A stretch of DNA of 64,000 nt from Anthonomus grandis grandis (lineage: Eukaryota; Arthropoda; Insecta; Coleoptera; Curculionidae), in assembly GCF_022605725.1 (NCBI RefSeq), contig NC_065549.1, positions 17,072,614 through 17,136,613 on the forward strand, read 5' to 3'. The translations under genes and the position numbers were made by a program. This document shows, piece by piece, positions 11,606 through 22,700 of the stretch; positions within the stretch are counted from its first letter, which is position 1, and each line of letters opens with the position of its first letter. The notes under the pieces are model-generated. The model was not told where the DNA came from. It saw only the letters and a list, made by a program, of their open reading frames with translations, and made no database searches.

Positions 11606-13737
11606 AGTAAGGGCGACAAATATGGAATACTTCTTTTAAAACTGCAAAATTATAAGAACTTTTTTATTTTTTTAACACAAAAATATTGAAAGTAATTTAA
11701 AAAAATGTTATATTAAGCTATTATAACTTGTATTTGTAAAAAATAAAAACGTTTCAAAAATCGTAATAAAAAAACTTAAATTCCCTTTTTTAAAAATAGG
11801 GTCACAAATATGGAATACTTAGAAAACTAAATTAAATACTAATTCTATTGGCAGAAATCGCAAATATAAATGCCAGATACATATGAGGTATATTGCAAAT
11901 GATACCATGAGTTGCAGGATTTGCACTGTATCCACTGTTTCTCGGATTTTTTGCTTTCCAAAAACTTTCCACTACAAAACAAGCACTCTGGATTATCAGA
12001 AACATCCGGAACTTTTTCGCCAGTACATAATGAATCATTTGAGTCATCATCTGCCACAAAGTCTTCTGCTTGATTTTTCTGAACTGTATCCCAAATTTTT
12101 TGTCTAACGCTTAGCTTGACTTCTTGATGAGATGGCTGTTGACGTGCTGGGAGTATCGGAATCAGTCAAGCTTGTTTTACTCTGCCCAATTTGTTTTTTA
12201 ACTTGAAGTTTTGATGTAGTTGAAACAGATGCTTTTTACGGATGATTCCAATTCTGTTTTGTAAGGTGACGCAGTTATTACAGCAGCTTTCCCTGCTTTT
12301 CGTCCTTGGTTGCTGGTTTTTTTACAAATGATTGGGACAGGCGAGACCATCTCAGGAGTTACAATATTTGTTGGTGGCGTTAGATTTTCAGTATCTTGAG
12401 GTGCTGGATGAGAGACAACAGCATTAACTTCATCTTTTTCGATAGTTTCGGAGGCAAGAAAGTCAGATTCATGAAAGACATTTGGATTAAGGGGAAAAAT
12501 TCCGGTGGCTTTAAAACCATTACCAGCAATCTCACCACGCCGAACTCTTAAATAAGCCTTGCCGAAAATTTCCATCACATCAAATGCAGTTACTGGTCTG
12601 GCATTTTGGATAGTAAAAAATGACTGAACGGTTTCTTTGGAAAAGCCCTTGGCTCTAGCAAAAGATGTGCCTGTAGGTCTTCTAAATGACAATGTATCTG
12701 AGTGCCGTCTCATAAACAGCCTAAGCCAGCCTTTTCCAGCTGTTTCTTGCCAAAAGGATTTGGAAGATTATTTTTAACAGCAAGCTGATATGCCATATTC
12801 CTTATGTCGTTTCTGGTTAAACCAAAATACTTACTTTCCATATGAAGTAAGTACCTTATAAGTTCATCTTCTACTTCTTTTGTAAGCACTGTTGGTCGAC
12901 CTAGTTTTGTTTCAGCAGAGATATCTGGATCTTCGTTTTTCTGACAGTGTCTAAAAAGGGTTGTTCTGGCAACCTTGTAAGTTTTGGCTGCCTGCAGGTA
13001 CCCCATTTTCTGTTCTTTAACAGCACAAATTGCTTGTATCATATCACTGTTTTCGTAACATTTTCTTTTTCGACTACCTTTTGACGACATACTGAAATAA
13101 AAAAAAATCACATAGTTCTATTTCATCATATAAAAATTGAGGTTTCTAACGCAGAGTACAAGCACAAGATAGGTTTACAATGGCCTCTCTTCTGTTTATT
13201 ACTTTTTTTTTGCTTTTTTAGTTACAATAATTGTTATTGATATATTATTTAGTATAAAAGCAAAATTAGAAATGCTTCTTGACAAAATATCACTATTCTA
13301 GTATTCTTAATGGGATACTAATATGGAATACTATTCCATATTTGTGGCTCAAAAAATTCCATATTAGTGACCCCCATAACCTAATCTTATAATATTCTAA
13401 AAAAATATTTCTATGTTAAAAAACAAACTTACCTAAAAACTATTGTAAACTATGATGTTTGAACTGTTACAAATGCACAACAGTTTGAATAAAAAATAAG
13501 TATTTTATCGCTAACACACGGAAACAGCAAGATCTGCAAAACTTTTATGATGCCGCACAAAAAGACTGTCCATGGTGAGCCAATAAAACAAACTAGAGAC
13601 GGACCGATCAAAAAACAAAACCTTAGATGAATGCACTTCGACACTTTCAACGTGCAATTAATAGAGGGTGCTTGCTACTTTTTCTGCTTTACAACTATTC
13701 CATATTACTGACATATTCCATATTTGTCGCTCTTACT
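11606..13737 (-). mobile_element. Pogo-like DNA transposon, ~2.1 kb, lacking its catalytic core
   Basis: The ends are inverted repeats at 11606-11630 and 13714-13737 that share GCGACAAATATGGAATA preceded by AGTAAG. Related copies of the word ATATGGAATA lie just inside both ends: near 11805-11821 on the left, and as an inverted pair near 13318-13345, then near 13357-13372 and 13697-13708 on the right. That spacing is typical of transposase-binding sites (inference). The single minus-strand gene inside has an N-terminal helix-turn-helix and a C-terminal PHD-like finger but not the DDE nuclease that normally lies between them. A clean TA duplication is not visible. Confidence 0.78.
11845..13111 (-). 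pseudogene. Pogo-like transposase with DDE domain deleted: psq-type HTH plus PHD-like finger
   Basis: The N-terminus (13111-12710, or the inner Met of MSSKGSRKRKCYENSD) carries a Psq-type helix-turn-helix: MIQAICAVKEQKMGYLQAAK then TYKVARTTLFRHC. It is followed by the CENP-B-like second helical domain (EVEDELIRYLLHMESKYFGL, MAYQLAVKNNLPNPF). A one-step frame change near 12712 leads into MRRHSDTLSFRRPTGTSFAR. The text then passes from VQSFFTIQNA straight to RPVTAFDVMEIFGKAYLRV and AGNGFKATGIFPLNPNVF, the region after the catalytic domain, so roughly 200 residues with the catalytic Asp residues are missing. A second frame change near 12235 leads to a C-terminal finger: CLFCSGKF, WIQCKSCNSWYH, YICDFCQ. 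One expected Cys after the His is replaced. It cannot transpose itself. Confidence 0.8.
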
Positions 13738-14339
13738 AGCAATTTAAATATAACAACATTCATTTGTTGATTTGTTGTTGACCCCTATTATTGATCCAAT
13801 AAAAATTGGTCTTGGAAAATTTAGTCAGGTTTCCAATAGCGCTTTTAAACTTATATCTTAATTTAGTAAATGTGGTCAAATTTTAAATATGTAATTTTAT
13901 TTTGAGAGTTGCGCCCTCTTACGGTAACTTTGCAAAGCTAAAAATATTTTTGGACGATTCTTCGTTGCCATTTTTGTTATGATTTTTTTTTTGGAGATAT
14001 AGATAGTGTACACCCTTAACTGAACATCCTGTATATAATGGATATGACTCTTACACTTACACCCTCACACTAAATTTGTATATTACCTATATTATTTGTA
14101 TTAATAATGTTTAAAAAATTAAAGAAACAAATCTTATCTTCAAATTTTAAAAAACTAAGTTTAACATGAGAAATATGGGACTAAAAATATTAAGCCCTAT
14201 TTTGTTCTCCTTCCTAAACTATACATTTACAATTACTGAGAAAAAAAGATTACTAAGTTTTCTCTACAGTTCTCACTAATAACTCGAAGACATTTAAAGG
14301 ATAATTGAAAAACGTTCTATATAAGTACCATAATGAGAA
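13738..14339. other. AT-rich spacer, nothing recognised
   Basis: No gene, repeat end or coding bias was seen. Confidence 0.45.
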
Positions 14340-14979
14340 TACAGGCTATTCTGGAACGCTTTATTTATTTATTTATTAATGAAAATCTCCAATTTTATAA
14401 AAAATAAATAACGTGAAATTAATGATATCCAACAAGATGGCTTAATAGCTATAAAGCTATACAAATACAAAGCAACAAAAAACAGTTATTCCAACATCGA
14501 AATTAATAATTACTTAACCTAAACTGATTAAAAGCCATGAATATGTTTACTAACTTTAATAGCTTATTGGATCATTGAATCCATAATTAGTACTATAATA
14601 ATGCACCATAAACAGGTTCGAATTACGGGTCTCTTGAATTAGAGCATGGCAGTTCAGAAGACCCGGTAGTCTACATGATAAAATGTCTCAATTAGCAAAT
14701 TTGTGTTAAAATAAACTGACTAGCATATCTTCTAAATTGCAGTATTTCCCAGCAAGTTACAGCTAATGACACAATTCAATTCACAAAAATCAAATCCAAT
14801 GCTGAATGCTATTAGCCTATTAAACTTATTTCCAGCAACTTAACGTGACGTTAGTAATTAAAGAAGCACACAAAAGAAGCATACTCTAAACATGGTCGAA
14901 CATAAGAATAATATAACTGCTTAAAGACCCATAAGAACTTTGCAAATCGAGTAGCCCGTATGGCCAACTAACAATTGCA
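14340..14979 (-). pseudogene. Jockey-like LINE fragment, C-terminus and 3' end (minus strand)
   Basis: On minus, around 14940-14870 reads FKQLYYSYVRPCLEYASFVC, the thumb-side motif (SYVRPxLEYASxVW) found after the polymerase in CR1/Jockey-type ORF2. Further on are RETRNSNLFMVHYY and TNYGFNDPISY (about 14640-14560), which resemble the C-terminal block of that family (RxTRxxxLF, RTNYGxNSPI). The 3' end is the run of TTTATTTATTTATTTATTAA at about 14360-14380, an A-rich tail on minus. Frames are broken. A mariner element was later inserted at the TA at 14980-14981. Confidence 0.65.
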
Positions 14980-14981
14980 TA

Positions 14982-16828
14982 CAGTGTGGTGACTTTAACT
15001 GGAATAAATTCAGTTAAAACTAATTAAAATTTATCTCGCAAAATTCCTGAGACCCGTTGATTTTTGTTTATTTTTTTTCACATTTCAAGATAGTTTTTCT
15101 ATTTTTTCACCTACAGGGGGGGGGGGGGTCCAAATTAAGCCCAACTTTTTTTTTCAAATGGAAAGCCACTTTTTTAAAACTCTCATTGAAAAGAGCCCTT
15201 TTTCTTGATTAAATTGCCCTATTTACTTTTGTGATTATCTAAAGGAGAAATACGAATAAAAACCATTAAATTATTAAAAATTGCGTCTAATGTATAAGAT
15301 GCTCAAAATGAGCACCATTTACTTGTTGGCAAAGCCCAAGACGATAATAAAAATCGTTTCTGACATTTTCTAATACTTCTGGAGATATTTGTCGGATTTC
15401 TTGGCTAATACGTTCTTTGAGTTCGTCTAGGTTTCCTGGTTTGCTCATATAAATTTGACTTTTCAAATGTCCCCACAGAAAAAAATCAAGTGGGGTGAGA
15501 TCGGGACAACGTGCCGGCCACTCGATTGCACCCCTTCTACCAATCTATCTGTTTGGAAAATTGTCATCTAAATACTGGCGTACATTACGGGCATAATGTG
15601 GGGGAGCACCATCTTGTTGCATCCAGATTCTTTCATCATACAAATCTGGATCGAACTGACTCGGATATAAGGCACGTAAGACTGGAACTAGTTCATGTTC
15701 AAGAAATTCTATATATCTTTCCCCAGTTAAAGTATCATTAAAGAATATGGGCCCTATAACTTGCCTGCCAATTATGCCAGCCCAAACATTAGTTTTCTGG
15801 GGATATTGTGTATTAGTTTCCCTTACCCAGTGTGGGTTCTCATCAGACCAGTAGCGACAGTTCTGCTTATTAACATGGCCATTTATCTATGAATCCTTTT
15901 TTCTGTGAATGTAGCCTCATCAGAAAAAAGGATCCACTCCGAAGATATGCGATTTTCGTCAATGGCGTTCATCATTAATTCACAGAACTGAACTCTGCGA
16001 TCTGGATCGTCTTCCAATAACTCTTGAACGGGTTGCATTTTATAAGGTCATTTGTTTGCACTTTTTAAAATTTTTAGAACAGATTTATGATAAATAGAAT
16101 TTTCGCGAGCTACTCTTCTGGCTGCAGTTACCGGTTTTTCTTCCATCGCTAACAATACATTTAATTAGGTTTTTTCATCGATTTTAGAGGACCTTTGTCT
16201 TGAAACATCCCTCACGTGCCCAACTTCTCGAAATCTGCTTTCGATTTTACTAACCGTACCTTGGTTAATAAGTGGCAAATCTGGATATTTCTGCCTGAAT
16301 AAGTGGACAACCTCTAGCTGAGTACGACTTCTGTCCCTATAACCAATCATCATTAAGATTTCAATCTTGTGGGATTCGGATAAATAAGGCATTTTTTCAA
16401 TATAAGTTAACTTATTTATCAACTGGTTGAAATTTACTTTAACAGTGACACTACAACAATGTCAGGAAATGTCTCGATACCAATAAAATAAACAAACACG
16501 CCAAAAAATTACCAATACAAAATATTTCGAGACTTTTAATAATTTAATGATTTTTTTTTCGTATTTCTCCTTTAGATAATCACAAAAGTAAATAGGGCAA
16601 TTTAATCAGGAAAAAGGGCTCTTTTCAATGAGAGTTTAAAAAAAGTGGCTTTCCATTTGAAAAAAAAAGTTTGGGTTAATTTGGACCCCCCCCCTGTAGG
16701 TGAAAAAATACAAAAACTATCTTGAAACGTGAAAAAAAATAAACAAAAATCGACGGGTCTCAGGAATTTTGCGAGATAAAATTTGATTAGTTTTAACTGA
16801 ATTTATTCCAGTTAAAGTCACCACACTG
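14982..16828 (-). mobile_element. Mariner-type element (DD41D), 1,847 bp, long TIRs, TA duplication
   Basis: The ends are CAGTGTGG at 14982 and CCACACTG ending at 16828, flanked on both sides by TA (14980-14981 and 16829-16830), the target site of Tc1/mariner elements. The inverted repeats extend about 280-290 bases (14982-15270 and 16545-16828). Each contains a run of 9-13 G or C and the matching block aattgccctatttacttttg. A single transposase gene lies on minus between them. The long TIR pair is well conserved, while the gene carries several stops, so this copy is young in outline but inactive. Confidence 0.93.
15295..16422 (-). pseudogene. Mariner-family transposase, DD41D signature, several stops
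   Basis: The N-terminal helix-turn-helix region is intact for 85 codons (16422-16165: EKMPYLSESHKIEILMMIGY, then QLEVVHLFRQKYPDLP). Broken frames follow, with FSDEATFTEKR (first catalytic Asp), MQQDGAPPHYARNVRQYLDD (second), and WPARCPDLTPLDFFLWGHLK (third). Counting from the Asp of QQDG to the Asp of PLDFF gives 41 residues between, i.e. DD41D, the spacing of the rosa-type mariner group. Stops replace the Trp of NRWIG and lie elsewhere. It normally ends near EHLIH at about 15295. The plus-strand frame at 15511-15741 is its antisense. Confidence 0.88.
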
Positions 16829-17989
16829 TATAGCAAAATGCTCTTGCACACTTGAAGTTAAACAACATTGTAGCACATTATTTTGAGGAAATCCTGTTGT
16901 CTTGTTCAAGTGCTTTCAGAACTCTCCTGGTCTAGTTTTGATGAAAGTTCATTGCCATCAGCAAGCTCTTGCACAAACGTCGTGCATTAAGTAATTTTCA
17001 TCAAGATAGTTTCTATTGGCTATTGATGAAACTGTTGATTTAAAAAAAAAGGTATTAATTTAAAGTTTTAGTTAAATGTTATTAGTCAAATTAACTCTTT
17101 ATATATAAAAAAAAGAAAAAGTAATCATAAGAAGAGTTGAAAAGTCACGTATAAGTAGTAGCAGTTTTCTCTGTTGATCTCAGAGATTTAAAATAATTGC
17201 AAACTATAAAATTTGCTATTGACTACTGTCTGTAGAAGATAGAAAAGGAAAAAAAAGTGAATGTTTATCTATTTAGTCAGGAAGAAACAAAGATCGTATC
17301 TGAAAATATGTTTTCCTTGTTGGCAAAAGGCAAATAGAAAACTAAAGTAAAATGCAAAAGAAAAAATATATAAGGGATTACAAACAGGAGCGAAATTACG
17401 TGTTATCTGCATGCTACCTTTTCTTCTTTAAAACTACACACAAGTTGCTTATGCTTCCTTAGTGTAGATGCCGTATTTTTATTCTAAAAGCGGCAATACT
17501 AAATAGAGCTGAATTAACAGATTAGTGTGATACCTGCTTTTCGTGATACCTTATGTTTTTTGTCTCTCCTCTCTTTTTCTTTAGTTTTCTGATTGCCCTA
17601 CCCTAAAGAAGCCAATAACACGTGCGAGTATGGATCTCCTTTATTTCTTCCTTTATTATTAAACGTTCCGTGCTAATTTCCCATCTCGAAAAGTACAAAT
17701 GGTGAGATGTCTCTATCTTGAATAAACCTCCTTATATATTTTTGACAATAATTCCTACAGCTATTACCCTAATCGTTCTTCGGATAACTTAAGCAATAAC
17801 GCATTTTTATAAAACTTAAATTGTCAAATATGTAATAGATGACATTATGCAAACTTACCCCTACACAAAATATAAAATATCTTAAAAACCGCTTTACTGT
17901 ATAGAGCATTATACATAAAATATGCTTAGATTTGCACGTAGAATGTATAATAATGTAAGTTATAATTTGATATTATACCGTGGCAGACT
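16829..17989. other. AT-rich stretch, nothing recognised
   Basis: No coding or repeat structure can be named. The right-hand continuation of the LINE interrupted by the mariner element could not be traced here. Confidence 0.4.
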
Positions 17990-18870
17990 GGTCAGTACCT
18001 AAAAATTTGAAGTTGATACTCTATATACAGACTTTTCTAAGGCATTTAACCGGGTTAATCATAGTATTTTTTAACAAAAACTCAAGGAAGACATTGCTCC
18101 CCAATTGTTTTGTTTATAAACAACGTTTTTGATTGCTTTCAAAGTAGCAAATTTTCAATATAAAAAGATTTAAGAGTTGCCAATATAATGAGTAGCCTAG
18201 TTGATTAACAACATTTGCAGCATAACCCAGATAGACTTACCAGCTATTGTATTAAAAATAACTTTAGTCTTAGTGTGTTAAGATGTTGCATTTACAAAGG
18301 TAAATGTAAAAAAAATCAATAATTCCCACGAAATAAACGATGAATCTTTCAGATATGTCCTAAACATTAAAGACTTAGGAGGCGTTTTTCAAGATAATCT
18401 AACCTTTGTAATTCACATAAATTCTGTTTCTGTTAATTCTTCAACTGTTAGATTTCATATTGAGGCATTGTAGTCATTTTTTAGTTGAGTGTGTTTATTA
18501 CTACTGTGTATTATTACTGTTTTGTGGTTCTATTTAAACTTCAATATGCATCAATAGTATGGTCTCCTGATCAGGCAATGCATAGCATAACTATCGAAAG
18601 GCTTCATTTAACATACATGTTTTGAGATTTTGTGCATTTGAATTGGGTAAAACAATACTTGATCATGATTATTCTGGTATTTTTAATAAACTTAATTTAA
18701 CTACTCTAAAAGATGCAATCTTGTAGGCTTAATATTTATATGTAACTTAGTTAATGCTGCGTTGAATTGTAGCGATTTGTAAACTTGTATTAATATAGAA
18801 ATACCAACTAGAAATAGAACAGATAACTTTGTAACATTTATCCTTCCTTTTCGTCGTCAAATTATGGCTA
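17990..18870 (+). pseudogene. Decayed Jockey-like LINE reverse transcriptase fragment
   Basis: The plus strand reads TLYTDFSKAFNRVNH near 18014-18060, matching palm motif A (YxDFxKAFDxVxH) of LINE polymerases. Further scraps follow at the expected order, such as YASIVWSPDQAMH around 18545-18580 (the LEYASxVWxP block). Most of the polymerase is unreadable because of stops and shifts. Family assignment rests on these two blocks only. Confidence 0.55.
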
Positions 18871-19760
18871 AAACACTCGCATTGATCGCTACTGTGGGTT
18901 GATTTATGAGTATCATTTGAAGATATTTGACATTTCCTTATTGTCGTTTATTAGAAAATTATTTAAAAATTTGATTTAATCTAATTGTGACCTAACCTAT
19001 GGGATTACTTGTTTTGTTTTTACTTTATTTTTTTTACCTATACCTACCATCCTCTTTCAGTAAAGGATCACAAGATTCTTTGTTGGGGCTGTTCATAGCA
19101 TTTTGTTCCTTGTCAGCTGAACAACTATAACAAATCAAAAATGTAATATCCACTCGCCATATAAATCCCGATTATCCATACCTTCGATTTAAAGTGTTTG
19201 ACTTTGACATCCTGCTGAATTTGATTTTAAAAGGCGCCAGTTTGTCTGTGCGTTTGATATGGGGTCAGTTCAGATCGATGTAGATATTCACATTACTAAA
19301 AAAATATTCATCGTTAATAAACTTATAAATCTCAAGAAACCTAAAATCTTTTCTACGAGATTTTCTTAAAAATTTTTCTCATTTGATAAATTAATTATCT
19401 CTAGCGTCAGCAAAAAAGAACAGTAACGAAAAGACATCCCGGTGGAGAAGAAATTGATTTTCCGTCCTCCAATTAGTGCCAGAAGGCTCTAATTAAATGG
19501 TCCCATTAGCGATCAAGCATCAACGAGACGACATGAAAGCTATTAAAATTTTCGATAAAATTGATGATAATGGGATTGATTCTTAAATTAAATTTGTAGA
19601 CTAAAAGTTTAAAGAATTAAAGTTCTTATATTATTATTTAAAATTTTTATAGTTACTGATAAATGAACCCACTAAATACAGGAATATTGATATAATTGGT
19701 GACTAACCTGACTTTGGTAAAGTGTTCATTAACAGATATACATCTAAATAATATTCCAAT
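18871..19760. other. No gene recognised
   Basis: This is AT-rich with a slightly GC-richer patch at 19400-19550. No frame there has a splice context or family motif that I can support. Confidence 0.35.
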
Positions 19761-19764
19761 AAGG

Positions 19765-20080
19765 TATTAAAGATGATTAAAAATGTTTAGGAATATTAAT
19801 TGACACAAAATTAAAATTTAAAAATCACATACAGGTCCTATCTGTATGTTACACTATCAGTTGGCATGGTTCGTAATTTACACAACAAAATGGTCTAGGG
19901 GACGAAGGTATTAAAAGATCATTAAATGAAAATTTAGAAAATATCTAAATTAAAAACATCTGAATTAATTTTGGAAACACTGCTGAACATGAATATATTA
20001 AAAATACAGAAATTCATCATAGTATACTGGGGATTATTAAATGTAGGCAAGTATGACAGTGTAAAGAAGTAAAATAAAGC
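19765..20080 (+). pseudogene. LINE ORF2 fragment (post-polymerase region)
   Basis: Around 19780-19840 the plus strand reads CLGILIDTKLKFKNHI, the conserved YLGxxIDxxLxWxxHI block found after the YADD box in Jockey-like ORF2. Then come LSVGMVRNLHNKM and, near 19950-20075, TSELILETLLNMNILKIQKF and VYWGLLNVGKYDS. Order and spacing match the C-terminal half. Frame breaks are frequent. Confidence 0.55.
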
Positions 20081-20228
20081 GAAATAACAACATTTAAAGA
20101 CGAGTTAATAGAAACAAAAATTCTTGTTAACAGAGTTTATGATCCCCTTTTCTTAATAACAGCTCCACATCTGTTTGGCATGCATCTAATTATATTATCA
20201 ATGCAGTTTTGCTCAATTTGTGGCCATT

Positions 20229-20284
20229 GCTCTTGCATACAGTTTAGCAACTAAGGGAAGAGTTGCTAAACTGTATGCAAGAGC
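20229..20284. repeat. Perfect 24 bp inverted repeat with 8 bp spacer
   Basis: Arms gctcttgcatacagtttagc (plus aact) at 20229-20252 and their exact reverse complement at 20261-20284 are separated by aagggaag. The left arm belongs to the Tc1 C-terminal coding sequence. The right arm appears to be a local inverted copy at the junction with the neighbouring insertion. Confidence 0.85.
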
Positions 20285-20590
20285 TGTCTGGGCAACACTA
20301 TTCCTTAACTCGAAAAATTCATCCATTATCCCAAAGATGCTGGTCATACACTTTTATAAAAGGTAAAAACACGAAATCTACAGCATCACAAATACATTTA
20401 ATAAAATTACGAAGGTTACATGTTTCGCTCGACTAGAGCATTATCAGACCTAAACAATAATTAAAATTATGTAACCCGAAAAAATGAAAATTCAACAAAA
20501 AATTACCAAAACATACACAAAACACCTGACATATAAGTAAACAAAGCTTACAATAAAGTGGCACTATCTATGTACAAAATCTATGTACCT
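20285..20590 (-). mobile_element. Insertion with hammerhead-ribozyme-like motif, possibly Penelope-type
   Basis: This segment splits the Tc1 pseudogene. On minus, around 20475-20410, it reads GGTTACAT, then CTGATAATGCTCTAGTCGAG and CGAAACATGTAACC. GGTTACAT and ATGTAACC can pair, GCTC and GAGC form a short stem, and the order CUGAUxA - stem - GAAA is that of a hammerhead ribozyme, with one change (CUGAUAA instead of CUGAUGA). Penelope-like elements carry hammerhead motifs in their terminal repeats (established). Assigning this piece to that group is inference, because no polymerase is present. Confidence 0.42.
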
Positions 20591-21179
20591 CTCTGCTCGA
20601 CAGGATTTATGTCAGGGGATAATGCAGGCCAGTAATGTCTGATAAATTGTACTACTCTAAAAAGATTCTAGCGAACTTGGAATGTATACAAACATATGCA
20701 TAAAAACATTTTGATTGAACAAATTCTGTAGTGCGTGGATCAAGAATGAGTTTCGGATTTTGATAACATTAAAGTTCTAACGGGGTGTGGCGTAAAGATT
20801 GTTTTTATATAATCTATTCCTCATTGTTTGAGCTGACACTAACACCATGAATATTTTGAAGCTCACTTCTTAACTGGTTGGTAGCAATATGGGAGTTTCG
20901 TAATACCTAAAGACAAATAAACTTGTCATGTATACGATCTATTGCTCTTGTTGAACCAGTATGTCTTTCTCTCTTATCAGTAATCTCTTCAAATCTGCCA
21001 CAACCTTTCTATAGTGCTCTTGGTGGAATATACAGCTTCTGTGACGTCGCTTGATGATTGAGATGTTTGTACGTCCTGTATCATATCAACAGTTCGCAAC
21101 TGTGCTTCACGATCAAGATGTTGCCTTTGCATATTGACTATGCTATGTTGCACGAACAATTAAAACAAATTCACACTAT

Positions 21180-21840
21180 ATTGGCAAAAAACGTTGTACT
21201 GATTACATTACTCAGTTTACCAAATACACTCTGAAGAATTTAATCTATTTATGTAATATTAGCAAGAATAACTTAATGTGATGAATATGGTAAAATATGT
21301 TCAAAGGAATTGCCAATAAATAGCAAACACCATTTATCTTGGAACGAACATTTGCCTGTCTAAAAATAAAACGGCTTTATTGCCTTATCTCCCAGATAAT
21401 TTTAATGTGGATATTTGAATATTCTTGCTTAATTCGCAAGCATGTATCAGAAATTCTATCTTACATATATTCTTAGAAACGGAAGCATAGTCTTTATCTT
21501 ACAACCTCACGGTCCGACTTAGTTAAGACCTAGAGCTTACAGAATGTTAATAAAATATGTAGACAAACTTTAACCATCGAATCCTTGGTCAATTGCAATA
21601 GCTCTGTTTTCGAGCACGATCACTAAAGAAATGCAAATAACGTTCCAAGTACGTCCAGAATAATGAAACGCATTTATTGAATAGATGGTATAACTTATGA
21701 TCGATATTACATGTTTAACAAGTTGCTTAGGCTCAATATGAAAGTGGATGAAAATAGTCATATCCTGTATTTTTGGAACAAATATACAACAACAATAGAA
21801 AATATGGAAATGTTTAAACAACTATTATGACTTTCTCTTG
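21180..21840. other. No gene recognised
   Basis: AT-rich DNA between two transposon remnants. The 83-residue minus frame at 21821-21570 has no recognisable motif. Confidence 0.35.
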
Positions 21841-21841
21841 A

Positions 21842-22700
21842 CGAACGGTTATGACGAACCCTCCTGAAAATACCGGGCGTATTTCGTATTCGATTCGATA
21901 ATACTGACGCTTAAGTCCTCCACGTTTTCTACAGGGGTCTTGTATACTAATGATATTAAATGTCGGCCATAGCTGTGATCCTCCTCTTCCAATTCATCGA
22001 TTTGGGTGATCCCAGATGATAGGAATTCTGGCGCAACGACACTGAAATTTGGTGGAGCAGCGTCATGCACGTACCACATGCGACGTCGTTCTCTAAGAGG
22101 AATTTGCTCCTTTAATACAGGTAACTCATTTTCCAAAAATCGTCAGTACTCTTAGAAGCTAACTCTGGGGGAAAGGAAATGGTGCCGGTCAAGTGGTCAC
22201 TAATAATTCGAATCCAAATATTTGTCGAAAAGTCGTATTGCGTATTATTTTCAATTACAGCATGGGGATTTTCTTCAGACCATACATAATTATTACGAAA
22301 ATGTATTATTGCTGTTCACGAAAAACATGCATCATCCGTGAATATTATTCGATTAAAAAAAAATTATTTAATGTTACTTTTTCACGTAACCAGTTGCAAA
22401 AATCAACTCTTAGAGAAATCTCGAGGCGAAAGGTCGTGTACCACCTTGTATGTGACAATTTTTCGTATACTTGTTGTAGGGTCTTCTTCGATTGCATTAA
22501 GCACAGCTTTCTAGTTTTGGATGGTTTTTATACTTGCGAGTCTTCCTACAATCTGTGTGGATCTCTTGAAACTGCCCGCTTCACATAGTTGAGCATGTTC
22601 ATAAAAGTTTGTACATTAGGCAGCAGGCATTGTGAAAGTCGTTCACCATACAATTGTCGTACCCGTCAAGCGTTAGCCCGAACAATTTTCTTAAGCCCTC
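21842..22700 (-). pseudogene. Mariner-family transposase fragment, rosa-like, broken
   Basis: Order on minus: a helix-turn-helix scrap (LREAGSFKRSTQI near 22590), FTDDACFS (22345) with the first catalytic Asp, YVWSEENPHAVIE and then NIWIRIISDHLTGTISFPPE, followed by a 95-codon open stretch (22136-21849) with ENELPVLKEQIPLRERRRMW and YVHDAAPPNFSVVAPEFLSS. There the text skips the third catalytic block and resumes at ISLVYKTPVENVEDLSVSI. The HDxAPPxFS word and the VYKTPVEN tail are typical of the insect mariner group with DD41D spacing. An internal deletion removes NRWIGRGG to PLDFF. Not functional. Confidence 0.78.

Larger units (their letters stand above)
20130..21135 (-). pseudogene. Tc1-like transposase, decayed and interrupted
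   Basis: Read on minus from an ATG at 21131: a helix-turn-helix start (QRQHLDREAQLRTVDMIQD), then KSTIERLWQI, HIATNQLRSELQNIHGVSVS, and after a gap HYWPALSPDINPVEQ (20640-20590), the last catalytic block with its Glu. A ~300 bp piece (20285-20590) interrupts it. The end follows as EQNCIDNIIRCMPNRCGAVI and KKRGS (20215-20140). The first two catalytic Asp regions are missing. A perfect 24 bp inverted repeat (20229-20252 and 20261-20284) sits at the edge of the insertion. Dead copy. Confidence 0.75.

Noticed and set aside
14612..14630. GGTTCGAATTAC, resembling a tRNA/SINE B box
   Set aside because: No A box, no cloverleaf and no CCA context nearby; it lies within LINE C-terminal text on minus.
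15511..15741. 76-codon plus frame
   Set aside because: Antisense of the mariner transposase on minus.
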